The notes beneath the pieces were generated by a model. It was not told the origin of the DNA. It did not search any database and saw nothing but the letters and a program-made list of their open reading frames with translations. Positions 38,447 to 47,229 of a stretch of 64,000 nucleotides of DNA are shown in pieces. The stretch comes from Prauserella marina (GTDB lineage: Bacteria > Actinomycetota > Actinomycetes > Mycobacteriales > Pseudonocardiaceae): positions 5,681,001-5,745,000 of the forward strand of contig NZ_CP016353.1 in assembly GCF_002240355.1 (NCBI RefSeq), in the 5' to 3' direction. The translations under genes were made by a program, and so were the position numbers. Each line of letters begins with the position of its first letter. Position 1 is the first letter of the stretch.

Positions 38447-38556
38447 TCGAAACATTCCTCCAGACTCGCTGTGCCGGCAACAGCCCTCGTCGACCCCCGC
38501 AGATTACCGTTGTTCGTTCGTCCGTCAGGTTTCGCAGTTCAGTTTGGAGTTCCAAG

Positions 38557-40887
38557 GTGCCCATTCCCGGCCCCGACACGCGTGTTGTCGAGTTACGTGT
38601 CCCGGGGCTGATCGGTACGAGCGGCGAATCGCTGCTCGACTCCGTCGGCACCGTGGACGTCGCCGGTGACGGCGTCGGCAGGGTGATCAGGCCATCCGAC
38701 CGATTACGGCGGCCCGCGCCCGGCCCGGTCCTGCAAGCGCTCGGCAGGTCGCTACCCCGCACGCTGGAGGGCTACCTGTGGAGCGGGATGACCTCGGGAG
38801 GCGCGGCGAAGGCGACGTGGGCGCTGCTGTTCCCGTTCTCCCTTTCCAACGTTGCGCACTGGATGCTGCCTCCCGTTCAGGAAGGCAGGAGGCTGCCCTC
38901 CGCCATCAGCGCCGTGTGCGCGGCGCTACTGCGCCTCGCGGCCCTGCTGCTCACGATGCTGCTCGTCTCCCAGCTCGCCGTGATCAGCCTCGACCTGTTC
39001 GCCGCGCAGTGTCTCGCCCCCGGCTCCGCGTGCCTTTCCGGGACTCCTTCCTGGCTGCGGGAAAGTGACGCGGCGCGGCTGACCGTCGGGGTGCTGCCCG
39101 TGTTGCTCGTCGTGCTGATCCTGCACCGGGTCTCGGCCGCGAAATGGTCGGTGAAGGCGCCTGCCAACGACAGCGCGAAGGAAGCGGGGAAAGGACTGCC
39201 TGGCGCCACGCTCGACGACGGCGTCGACACCGTCGACACGGTGATGCTCAGGTGTCTTCATCTCGTCGGCGCTCTCGGCTGCGTCTCGCTGCTGCTGCTC
39301 GGCGGACCGCTGCGCGTACCTTCCGATTCCGCGACGGCGATCCTGTGGTGGCTGACGCTGGGACTGCTCGCCTGCACGATCCTCGGCACCGCCGTTCGGG
39401 CACACCGGTTGTTCACCGCGGTGACCAGAGGCGTGCTGCTCGGTGTGGCCGTCGCGTTGCTCATCGCGGCGGCCGTCGTCTCCGCGCCGCTGCCGCGCGC
39501 CCTTCCCGGCACGGACGACACCGTCGAGGGCATCGGCGCCGTACTGCTCGTGCTGTGCGTACTGTTTGCCCTGCTGTTGGTCCCGGCCGCGCTGCTGGCG
39601 AGGCCGTCGTGGTCGACGCTGCCCCGCAGGTTGCGCCCATGGGCGGGTGGCTGGGCAGCCGCGCCGACGCTCGTCCTCGCCTGCCTGCTCGGCGGCGGCT
39701 TCGGCGCGGGCCTCGCGATCGCCCTGCGCAGGCTGCTCGGCGCGGAAGGTCTCGCGCTGCCGGAGAGCTACACGCTGATCACGCTGTTGTGGGGCGGGGC
39801 GCTCGTGTTCGCGGTGCTGGTCGCCGTCTTCTGCTTCGCCGTCGCGTTGCCACTGCGCAAGGTACGCCGTGGCATTCCCGACATCGTCAAGCTCATGGAG
39901 ACCAGCCCCGAGGACGAGCGGGAAGCCGCGAAAGCGTGGGCAGGATCCAGTTGGGAACGCAAGTACCTGCACCGCATCGTGCTGACCGTCGTCCTCGCGA
40001 TGTCGGCAGGCGTCGTCGCGCTCCTGGCGGTCAGGTTCGGTGTCGGTAGCGTGCCCAGCTGGCTCGACTGGCTCTCCGCGCTCGGCGTCTTCGCGCTCGG
40101 CGCGCTGGCCGCGGCGCTGCTGAGAGCCGTCTACACGGCGGCGACGGGAGCTAGGCGAGCGAGGCACCTCGGCGCCTTCTCCGACCTCGTCTGCTTCTGG
40201 CCGAGGGCCGCGCACCCGGCCGCTCCGCCTTCCTACGCCGCGAAGGTCGTGCCCGAACTGGCCGAACGCACCAAGGAACACCTCAAGGAACCGGGCACGA
40301 GGGTGGTGCTCGCCGGTTACCACATCGGGGGCCTGCTCGCGGTGTTGACGGCGAGCAGACTCGCCGCTGAGCTACCGGCTTCCGACCGCGAACGCGTCGG
40401 CGTGCTCACGGCGGGCGCTCCCCTGCAATGGGGTTACCAGCGCGCGTTCCCCGCCGTGTTCCCGCACGACACGCTCGCCAGGTTGTACGGCATGCTCGAC
40501 GGTCGCTGGCGCGGGCTGTGCAGGGGCACGGACACTTTCGGCGGTGGCGCGACGACGTGGCGGCACCAGGTGGCCGGTGGGAAACTACTCGGCGTCGGCT
40601 ATCTGCCCGACGGCAACGTCGGCGCGCTCGAACCCGCCGTGCAGGGCCCGACGGGCGCGCTCGTCCTCGGTGGCGACCACTGGCTGCCCGATCCGATGCG
40701 CCTGCCCACCGGCGGACGACGCTGGGTGCCCGGCATCCGCAAGTACGCCGACTACGTCGCCGACCCCGAGTGGGACAGGGCGCTGGTCATCGCGGCCGGC
40801 CTCGAAGGCACCGACATGGCGGGGCGGCTGGCGGAGCAGGTTCCCCTCTTCGGTGATCTGCTCGGCCAGCCGCCCCGCAACGGTTGA
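38557..40887 (+). CDS. Large polytopic membrane protein with degenerate alpha/beta-hydrolase tail
   Basis: A 776-residue protein. About eleven hydrophobic segments lie between residues 110 and 540, for example ALLRLAALLLTMLLVSQLAVI and LLGVAVALLIAAAVVSAPL. A cytosolic C-terminal domain of about 220 residues follows. It contains VVLAGYHIGGLLAVLTASRL, which looks like a lipase nucleophile elbow (GxSxG) with His replacing Ser, and SDRERVGVLTAGAPLQWGYQ, which also recalls lipases. Catalysis by this domain is doubtful. GTG 38557 follows TTGGAG. It is divergent from sahH and converges on the permease gene with two bases between stops. Function is unknown. Confidence 0.75.
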   Translation: MPIPGPDTRVVELRVPGLIGTSGESLLDSVGTVDVAGDGVGRVIRPSDRLRRPAPGPVLQALGRSLPRTLEGYLWSGMTSGGAAKATWALLFPFSLSNVAHWMLPPVQEGRRLPSAISAVCAALLRLAALLLTMLLVSQLAVISLDLFAAQCLAPGSACLSGTPSWLRESDAARLTVGVLPVLLVVLILHRVSAAKWSVKAPANDSAKEAGKGLPGATLDDGVDTVDTVMLRCLHLVGALGCVSLLLLGGPLRVPSDSATAILWWLTLGLLACTILGTAVRAHRLFTAVTRGVLLGVAVALLIAAAVVSAPLPRALPGTDDTVEGIGAVLLVLCVLFALLLVPAALLARPSWSTLPRRLRPWAGGWAAAPTLVLACLLGGGFGAGLAIALRRLLGAEGLALPESYTLITLLWGGALVFAVLVAVFCFAVALPLRKVRRGIPDIVKLMETSPEDEREAAKAWAGSSWERKYLHRIVLTVVLAMSAGVVALLAVRFGVGSVPSWLDWLSALGVFALGALAAALLRAVYTAATGARRARHLGAFSDLVCFWPRAAHPAAPPSYAAKVVPELAERTKEHLKEPGTRVVLAGYHIGGLLAVLTASRLAAELPASDRERVGVLTAGAPLQWGYQRAFPAVFPHDTLARLYGMLDGRWRGLCRGTDTFGGGATTWRHQVAGGKLLGVGYLPDGNVGALEPAVQGPTGALVLGGDHWLPDPMRLPTGGRRWVPGIRKYADYVADPEWDRALVIAAGLEGTDMAGRLAEQVPLFGDLLGQPPRNG

Positions 40888-40889
40888 AC

Positions 40890-42407
40890 TCAGGACTCGA
40901 CGTCGGACTCCTTCGGCTCGTCCTTCCGGTTCAGCAACGCGTGCCGCTTGCTGTAGACGAAGTAGACGAGCACGCCGAGTGCCATCCAGGCGAGGAACCG
41001 GACCCAGGTCAGCACGGTCAGGTTCAGCATCAGCCACACGCAGGCGATGATCGCCAGTATCGGAATGACCGGCATGAGCGGAACCCGGAAGCCGCGCGGA
41101 AGATCGGGCCGCTTCTTGCGCAACACGATCACCCCGGCCGAAACGAGCACGAAGGCGAAGAGCGTGCCGACGTTGACCATCTCTTCGAGCTTCGTCGCGT
41201 CGAAGAACGCCGCCGCGATCGCGACGACGATGCCGACGAGGATGTTGACCCGGTACGGAGTGCCCTTCTTGCCGGTCTTGGCGAGCTTGCGTGGCAGCAG
41301 GCCGTCACGCGACATCGCGAACAACACCCGCTGCTGGCCGAGCATCAGCACCATGACCACCGTCGTGAGCCCGGTAAGCGCGCCGACGGAGATGATGTTC
41401 GCCGCCCAGTCGACGCCGTTGAGCGAGAACGCGGTCGCCAGCGTCTTGCGTTCGCCTTCCGGAGGCGCGTCCGTAGCCAGGTCGGAGAACGGCACCATAC
41501 CTGCGACGACGAGCGAGGTGGCGACGTAGAGCACGGTCACGATGACGAGCGAGCCGAGGATGCCGCGCGGCACGTTGCGCTGCGGGTTGCGGGTTTCCTC
41601 AGCCGTCGTCGCCACGATGTCGAAGCCGATGAACGCGAAGAACACCAGCGAAGCACCCGCGAGCAGGCCGAACGCACCGTAGACACTGCCGGAGCCACCG
41701 GCGAGCACGGAGAACAGCGACTGCTCGATACCGCCTTCACCTGCCTCGCCCTCGGCGGCCGGCGGAACGAACGGCGTGTAGTTGTCCGGGTTGATGAAGG
41801 TGATGCCAAGGACGATGACGAAGACGATGATCAGCACCTTCAGCACCGTGATCACCAGGCTGAACCGCGAGGAGAGTTTGGTGCCCGCCGTCAGCAGCGC
41901 GGCGAGAACGGCGACGAGGATCAGCGATCCCCAGTCGAAGCTGAGCCCGCCGAGCGAGACGGTCGTGTGGATGCCGTCGCCGAACATCGCCCGCAGGACG
42001 GTTTCCAGGTAGACCGACCAGCCCTTGGCGACGGCCGCGGCCGCGACGGAGAACTCGAGGATCAGGTCCCAGCCGATGATCCATGCGAGGAATTCACCGA
42101 ATGTGGCATACGAGAAGGTGTACGCGCTGCCCGCGACGGGCACTGTCGAGGCGAACTCCGCGTAGCACAGCGCCGCCAGCGCACACGCGATACCGGCCAG
42201 CACGAACGCGACGGAGACCGAAGGACCGGCGAGGTCACCGGCCGTGCGGGCGGTGAGCGTGAAGATGCCGGCGCCGATCATCACGGCGACGCCGAAGACC
42301 GTCAGATCCCACGCGCTCAAATTCCTGCGTAGCTTGGTATCCGGATCATCGGTGTCCGCTATGGACTGTTCAACCGATTTCGTGCGCCAGATACTGCTTC
42401 CCGGCAC
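40890..42407 (-). CDS. APC-family (cationic) amino acid permease
   Basis: A 505-residue amino acid/polyamine/organocation transporter with about twelve membrane helices. The first helix has the diagnostic VFGVAVMIGAGIFTLTARTAG (about residues 39-59). Helix 6 has FFAFIGFDIVATTAEETRNPQRNVPRGI. This is the cationic amino acid transporter branch (CAT/YfnA-like), as with Rv3253c at the matching place in M. tuberculosis. GTG 42407 follows AAGGAGG. The substrate is not determinable; lysine, arginine or another amino acid is possible. Confidence 0.9.
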   Translation of the reverse strand: MPGSSIWRTKSVEQSIADTDDPDTKLRRNLSAWDLTVFGVAVMIGAGIFTLTARTAGDLAGPSVSVAFVLAGIACALAALCYAEFASTVPVAGSAYTFSYATFGEFLAWIIGWDLILEFSVAAAAVAKGWSVYLETVLRAMFGDGIHTTVSLGGLSFDWGSLILVAVLAALLTAGTKLSSRFSLVITVLKVLIIVFVIVLGITFINPDNYTPFVPPAAEGEAGEGGIEQSLFSVLAGGSGSVYGAFGLLAGASLVFFAFIGFDIVATTAEETRNPQRNVPRGILGSLVIVTVLYVATSLVVAGMVPFSDLATDAPPEGERKTLATAFSLNGVDWAANIISVGALTGLTTVVMVLMLGQQRVLFAMSRDGLLPRKLAKTGKKGTPYRVNILVGIVVAIAAAFFDATKLEEMVNVGTLFAFVLVSAGVIVLRKKRPDLPRGFRVPLMPVIPILAIIACVWLMLNLTVLTWVRFLAWMALGVLVYFVYSKRHALLNRKDEPKESDVES

Positions 42408-42465
42408 GGTGTCCTCCTTGACTGTGGATCGGTCGAGGCACCATAACTCGGGCGCGGCGGAAATG

Positions 42466-43383
42466 TCAGGAAGCCACCCGGTACAGGTCTGGTTCGAGAT
42501 AGATCAACCGGGCGACCGGTACCTTCTCCCGCACTCTCGCCTCGGCGGCGTCGATGGCAGCCGCCACCTCGTCGACCGACAGCCCGCTCCTGAGGGCGAG
42601 TTTCGCCGCGACCAGCAACTCGTCGGGGCCGATGTACTGGGTCTTGATGTGGATGACGCGCTCGACATCGCCGCCGGTCAGCTCGCCGACGATCGTCTCC
42701 AGTTCCTTCTCCCCCGACCCCTCGCCGATGAGCAGGCTCTTCATCTCGATGATCAGGATGATCGCGATGACCCCCAGCAGCAGGCCGATCATGATCGTGC
42801 CGATGCCGTCCCACACCGCGTTGCCGGTGACGACCGAAAGCCCGACACCGGCAAGCGCGAACACGAGACCGAAGAGCGCGCCCGCGTCTTCCAGAAGCAC
42901 CACGGGGAGCTCGGGCGTCTTGGACTGCCGGATGAAACCCCACCAGGTCTTGTCGCCCTTGATGAGCTTCGATTCCCTGATGGCGGTCGCGAAACTGTAG
43001 ATCTCAAGACCGATGGCGACGACGAGGATGATCACCGCGACGATCGGCGACGACAGTTCCTCCGGATGCTGGACCTTGTGGATGCCCTCGTACAGCGCGA
43101 AAGCCGAACCGAGGGTGAACAGCATAAGCGCGACGATGAACGAGTAGAAATAGCGATCGCGGCCGTATCCGAATGGGTGTTCCTTGTCGGCTTTGCGCCG
43201 CGAGGTCTTCTGCCCGAGTAGCAGGAGCCCCTGGTTCGAGGTGTCGGCGACGGAGTGCACGGACTCCGCGAGCATCGAAGACGACCCCGTGATCAGAAAG
43301 CCGACGAATTTGGCGACCGCGATTCCCGCGTTGGCGGTCAACGCCGCCAAGATCGCCTTTGTCCCACCGCTTGCCGACACCAC
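42466..43383 (-). CDS. Cation diffusion facilitator family transporter
   Basis: A 305-residue CDF exporter, likely for zinc or another divalent metal in exchange for protons. Six membrane helices are visible. The helix-2 metal site ESVHSVADTSNQ (HxxxD) and a second site in VVLLEDAGALFGL (helix 5, ExxxD-like arrangement) are present. A cytosolic C-terminal domain (about residues 220-305) has HIKTQYIGPDELLVAAKLAL. GTG 43383 lies opposite the SARP regulator start across a 174-base divergent region. Metal specificity cannot be assigned. Confidence 0.9.
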   Translation of the reverse strand: MVSASGGTKAILAALTANAGIAVAKFVGFLITGSSSMLAESVHSVADTSNQGLLLLGQKTSRRKADKEHPFGYGRDRYFYSFIVALMLFTLGSAFALYEGIHKVQHPEELSSPIVAVIILVVAIGLEIYSFATAIRESKLIKGDKTWWGFIRQSKTPELPVVLLEDAGALFGLVFALAGVGLSVVTGNAVWDGIGTIMIGLLLGVIAIILIIEMKSLLIGEGSGEKELETIVGELTGGDVERVIHIKTQYIGPDELLVAAKLALRSGLSVDEVAAAIDAAEARVREKVPVARLIYLEPDLYRVAS

Positions 43384-43557
43384 GTCCCCCTAGGTCATCT
43401 CCAGCGTGAACGCGAGCAGCTTAGAGGTGCTGCCGCACGGCGCAAGAGTCAAGTCCCCCAACAATTCGGACAATCGCGACGACTACGACTAGTACGGGTC
43501 AGCGGCGAATCGTGGACTGCGTAAGATGTCCCACCCTTGGCTGGGGAAGGACGCGAT

Positions 43558-46500
43558 GTGAGATTCGGGGTGCTCGGTCCGCTCACCGTCGTGGACGCAG
43601 AGGGTAACAGGGTGCGCCTGCGCGGTGACCGACAGCGTTCACTGCTGGCGATGCTGCTGATGAACGCGGGCAAACCGGTCTTGGTCGACAGCCTCGTCGA
43701 GGCGTTGTGGCCCGAACTGCCCCCGAAGTCCTACGCGTCCAATCTGCACACCTACGTATCGCGGCTGCGGGAACGCGTCGGCGACATCCGCATCGAGCAC
43801 GTCGGCAGCGGTTACCGGCTGATGGCAGCCCCCGGCGAGCTCGACCTGCTCATCTTCGAAACCGAAGTCGCCGCCGGACGAAAAGCCGCGAGAGCCGGTG
43901 AGGCCGCCGTCGCGGCCGACCACTTCCGCAAGGCACTCGCGCAGTGGCGGGGTCCCGCGCTCGCCGACGTCGACGTCGCGGCGCTCGATCCCGCGATTTC
44001 CACATTGGACGCCGAACGGCTGACGGTTCTCGAGGATTGCGCCGAAGCCGAACTCTCGATCGGAAAGCACGCCGGGCTCATCGGCGAACTTGAGGCGTTT
44101 CTGGCCGCCCATCCGTTGCGGGAAAGGGCCGCCGCGCAGCTCATGCTCGCGTTGCGGCGTTCGGGCAGGCAGGCGGAGGCGCTCGCGGTGTACGCCCGCA
44201 CCCGCACCGTTCTCGTCGACGAACTCGGCGTCGAGCCCGGCCCGGAATTGCGGCAGGCGCACGCGACGGTGCTCAGCGGTGAAGACCACGGCAAGCTCCA
44301 CGACCCGGCTCCACCGTCGTGGCCGATCTGCCAGCTTCCGCCCTGCCTCGGCGATTTCACCGGCCGGGAGTCCGAAGTAGACATCGTGAGCGCGACACTC
44401 GCCGACGCGAAGGGCTCCGTACCCGTCACGGTCATCAGCGGTGAGCCGGGAGCGGGCAAGAGCACGCTCGCCGTGCACGCGGCCCACCGGATCAGGAAGT
44501 CCTTTCCCGACGGGCAACTCTACGTTCACCTTTCCGGTACGGCACAGGCACGCAAGCCCATCGACGTGCTCGCGGATCTGTTGCGGGCACTGGGTGTCAG
44601 CGGCCCCGCGATCCCCGACGGCCTCGAAGCCAGGGCCGCCGCCTACCGGGGAAGGCTCACCGACCGCAAGGTGCTCGTCGTGCTCGACGACGCCGCTTCT
44701 CCCGAGCAGGTGAGGGCACTGTTTCCCGGCACTCCGGGTTGTGCCGTACTCGTCACCAGCAGACGCCGACTCAGCACTTTGGACGGTGCGTACCGGGTTC
44801 CGCTCGGCCCGTTCGGGGATCAAGAAGCGGCGGCGTTGCTGCGGCACATCGTCGGAACCGAGCGGGTCGCGGCCGAACACGGCGCGGCGACCCGCATCGT
44901 CGCCTCGTGCGGCAACCTTCCGCTCGCACTGCGCATCGCGGGCACCAGACTCGCCATCCGGCCCCACCTGAGCCTGCGCGCGCTCGCCGACCGGCTCGAC
45001 AACGAACGGCACCGGCTCGACGAACTCTCGGTCAGCGACCGGACGGTGCGGACGAGTATCGCGCTGAGCTACCACGCGTTGAGCCTCCGCGCCCAAAGCA
45101 CACTGCACGCATTGGCCCAATGCGGGGACATCAGCGCCCCGGCATGGGCCATCGCCGTCCTCGTCGGCAAGCGGGGCGAGAACAGTGCCGATGCCGTCAT
45201 GGAGGAACTGGTCGAGGCGAGCCTGCTCACACCGATCGGCGTCGACGCGACGGGCGAACCCCGGTACCGGCTGCACAACCTCGTCAGGGTTTTCGCGCAG
45301 GACCAGAGACGCCAAGCTCCGACGGTGTCGATGCTCATCGACGCCGCGCTCGGTCTCGCCGACACGGCGGCACGCGAACTGCCCTGGACGGTTCCGCTGC
45401 CGCTGCGCTCCACCCGGGAACTGCCGGAACAACCGCTGCACCCCGCCACCGTCGGCAGGCTCGTCGCCGACCCGCACACCTGGTTCGCGATCGAGCAACG
45501 CAATCTGCTGACCGCCATCGGTTCGATCTTCCGGGCAGGCAGGCGAGCGGAAGCCGTGCTGCTGCTGGAACGGCTCACCGCGTACCTGTGGCTCAACGGT
45601 CACTACGCCGACATGCGGTCCGGTCACGACACCATCCGCCAGCTCGCGGCGAGGGCCGGCGACAGGGTGACCGAACTGTGGGCGGAAGCCAACATCGCCG
45701 TCGTCATCCACGCGAGAGGCGAACACGAGGAGGCCGAGCGCAGATTCCGCGCCTGTGCGCTGGAATTGGAACGGCAAGGCGAACCCAGAATGGCCTCGTG
45801 GGCGATGGCGAACCTCGCGCGTTGCCTCCTAGGACTCGGCAGGGCGGAAGAAGCGCTCGTCGCCGTCCGAGACGCGATCACGCTCGCGGGACCGGATCCC
45901 GATCTCGCCGCCGTCGCGCACATCGAACTGACCCGGCCGGAGGCGTTCAACAAACTCGGCCTTCTGCACGAATCGGTGGAAGCCAACCGGCGCACGCTCG
46001 CCACGGCGCGACTGACCGGAAAACCGCTCGCGATCTCTTTGGCCCTGCGAGGACTCGCGTGGTCACTGACGCTCACCGGCCAGCCGCGAACGGCACTCGG
46101 CCTCGCCGAGGAATCGGTCTCGATACTGCGCGCCATGCCGGTGTCCTCTTCGCTGGCGCGCTCGTTGCGCACGCTGGGCGCGATCTGCGCCGGTCTCGGG
46201 GAACGGGAGCGCGCGATCACCGCCTACACCGAGGCTCATCAGCTGGCCGGAGAGCGGGGCGAGCGGCCACGGGAACTGTCCTGCGCCAGAGCCATCGCGG
46301 CGAGCTGGATCGGCGAAGGCAGGATCACCGAAGCGATTGCCTCGCTGGAACAAGGACTGGCCGAGTTCAAGGCCATGGGCAGCGTCGCGTCGGCCGTGGT
46401 GTCGTCGCGGGTGCTGGCGAGGGCTTACGAGGCGGCTGGAGAACCCGCGCGGGCAGCCGCCATGACCGAGGAAGCCGACCGGCTCGCCGACCCGAGGGAC

Positions 46501-46596
46501 GCGAGCGCGACCGTGCTCTCCTCACTGCTGTTCAAACTGACCGAGGACGCCGGACGTGAGCTTGTCGCCAACACGTCCGGCGCCACCCCCAGATAG
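43558..46596 (+). CDS. AfsR/SARP-family transcriptional regulator with NB-ARC and TPR domains
   Basis: A 1012-residue regulator of the AfsR architecture. An OmpR-like DNA-binding domain (about 1-92: MRFGVLGPLTVVD, LRGDRQRSLLAMLLMNAG) is followed by the bacterial transcriptional activator domain (about 95-240). Next is an NB-ARC ATPase with P-loop ISGEPGAGKSTLAVHAA (about 298-314) and VLVVLDDAAS. A TPR-rich tail (about 640-990) completes it. GTG 43558 follows GGAAGGA. A TAAGAT box at 43522 could be its -10. Such proteins often control secondary metabolism, but no biosynthetic cluster is in this window. It converges on a small membrane gene with four bases between stops. Confidence 0.92.
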   Translation: MRFGVLGPLTVVDAEGNRVRLRGDRQRSLLAMLLMNAGKPVLVDSLVEALWPELPPKSYASNLHTYVSRLRERVGDIRIEHVGSGYRLMAAPGELDLLIFETEVAAGRKAARAGEAAVAADHFRKALAQWRGPALADVDVAALDPAISTLDAERLTVLEDCAEAELSIGKHAGLIGELEAFLAAHPLRERAAAQLMLALRRSGRQAEALAVYARTRTVLVDELGVEPGPELRQAHATVLSGEDHGKLHDPAPPSWPICQLPPCLGDFTGRESEVDIVSATLADAKGSVPVTVISGEPGAGKSTLAVHAAHRIRKSFPDGQLYVHLSGTAQARKPIDVLADLLRALGVSGPAIPDGLEARAAAYRGRLTDRKVLVVLDDAASPEQVRALFPGTPGCAVLVTSRRRLSTLDGAYRVPLGPFGDQEAAALLRHIVGTERVAAEHGAATRIVASCGNLPLALRIAGTRLAIRPHLSLRALADRLDNERHRLDELSVSDRTVRTSIALSYHALSLRAQSTLHALAQCGDISAPAWAIAVLVGKRGENSADAVMEELVEASLLTPIGVDATGEPRYRLHNLVRVFAQDQRRQAPTVSMLIDAALGLADTAARELPWTVPLPLRSTRELPEQPLHPATVGRLVADPHTWFAIEQRNLLTAIGSIFRAGRRAEAVLLLERLTAYLWLNGHYADMRSGHDTIRQLAARAGDRVTELWAEANIAVVIHARGEHEEAERRFRACALELERQGEPRMASWAMANLARCLLGLGRAEEALVAVRDAITLAGPDPDLAAVAHIELTRPEAFNKLGLLHESVEANRRTLATARLTGKPLAISLALRGLAWSLTLTGQPRTALGLAEESVSILRAMPVSSSLARSLRTLGAICAGLGERERAITAYTEAHQLAGERGERPRELSCARAIAASWIGEGRITEAIASLEQGLAEFKAMGSVASAVVSSRVLARAYEAAGEPARAAAMTEEADRLADPRDASATVLSSLLFKLTEDAGRELVANTSGATPR

Positions 46597-46600
46597 CCGG

Positions 46601-47125
46601 TCAGTTCTTGGCTTTGAGCGCCTTCGCGTAGCGGTGGTTGGCAGGCAGCCACGCCAGCACGATCGCGACGATCGAGCCGACGACGGCGAGCCAGCCGAGA
46701 CCGAGCATCAGACCGGTGCCCTCGTCGGTGGCAACGCGGCCACCAACCAGCACGGTCGCGAGCGCGAAGACGGTCATGGCCACCCTTGCCCACACCGCGG
46801 CACCCCTCAGCAAGGCGCCGAAAACGAGCAGGCCGACGCCGACGACGAGAGCCATCGTGCCGCGCGTCGACAGCGTGTCCACACCCTCGTCGAGCACGAT
46901 GGCGGGAACCACCGCACTGACCTCCTCCGCGCTCACACCGGCGGCCGAGGCCAGGATGTCGATGAAGAGGTCCTCGGCGCCGACGGCCATCAGGATGCCG
47001 TTGACGAGCGAGGCGAGTGCGCCGACGACCGCCACGGCGATCGCCGCAAGCAACGTGCCGGGTCGCTGAGGGGCCGGTGCCGCACCCTGGTCGTACCCGG
47101 CCGCTGCCGTGGGTTGGGAAGTCAC
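46601..47125 (-). CDS. Small four-helix membrane protein
   Basis: A 174-residue protein with a Gln/Ala/Pro-rich N-terminus and about four membrane helices (residues 23-48, 89-108, 114-131 and 142-160). A short basic tail (ANHRYAKALKAKN) follows. The extracytoplasmic or cytosolic loop of about 40 residues after helix 1 is acidic (AEDLFIDILASAAGVSAEEV). I recognise no family. It is monocistronic. The 104 bases upstream to manA contain a single GTTACC-type sequence but no clear promoter. Confidence 0.75.
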   Translation of the reverse strand: MTSQPTAAAGYDQGAAPAPQRPGTLLAAIAVAVVGALASLVNGILMAVGAEDLFIDILASAAGVSAEEVSAVVPAIVLDEGVDTLSTRGTMALVVGVGLLVFGALLRGAAVWARVAMTVFALATVLVGGRVATDEGTGLMLGLGWLAVVGSIVAIVLAWLPANHRYAKALKAKN

Positions 47126-47229
47126 TGCGTTGCGCTCCTTGAACTCGTTACCGTTTGGGCGACAACCGAATCACCCACCCAGATGAGTCTGGCCGGTGCC
47201 GCTACACGGAACGAACACAGTAAGTGGCG

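Noticed and set aside
38447-38556. An S-adenosylhomocysteine riboswitch before sahH
   Set aside because: The 110-base divergent gap shows no extended paired structure or the conserved core of that riboswitch class, so I cannot support it.
47126-47229. An MtrA-type direct repeat (GTTACC) in the spacer near manA
   Set aside because: Only one GTTACC half-site was visible. MtrA sites need a second copy about six bases away.
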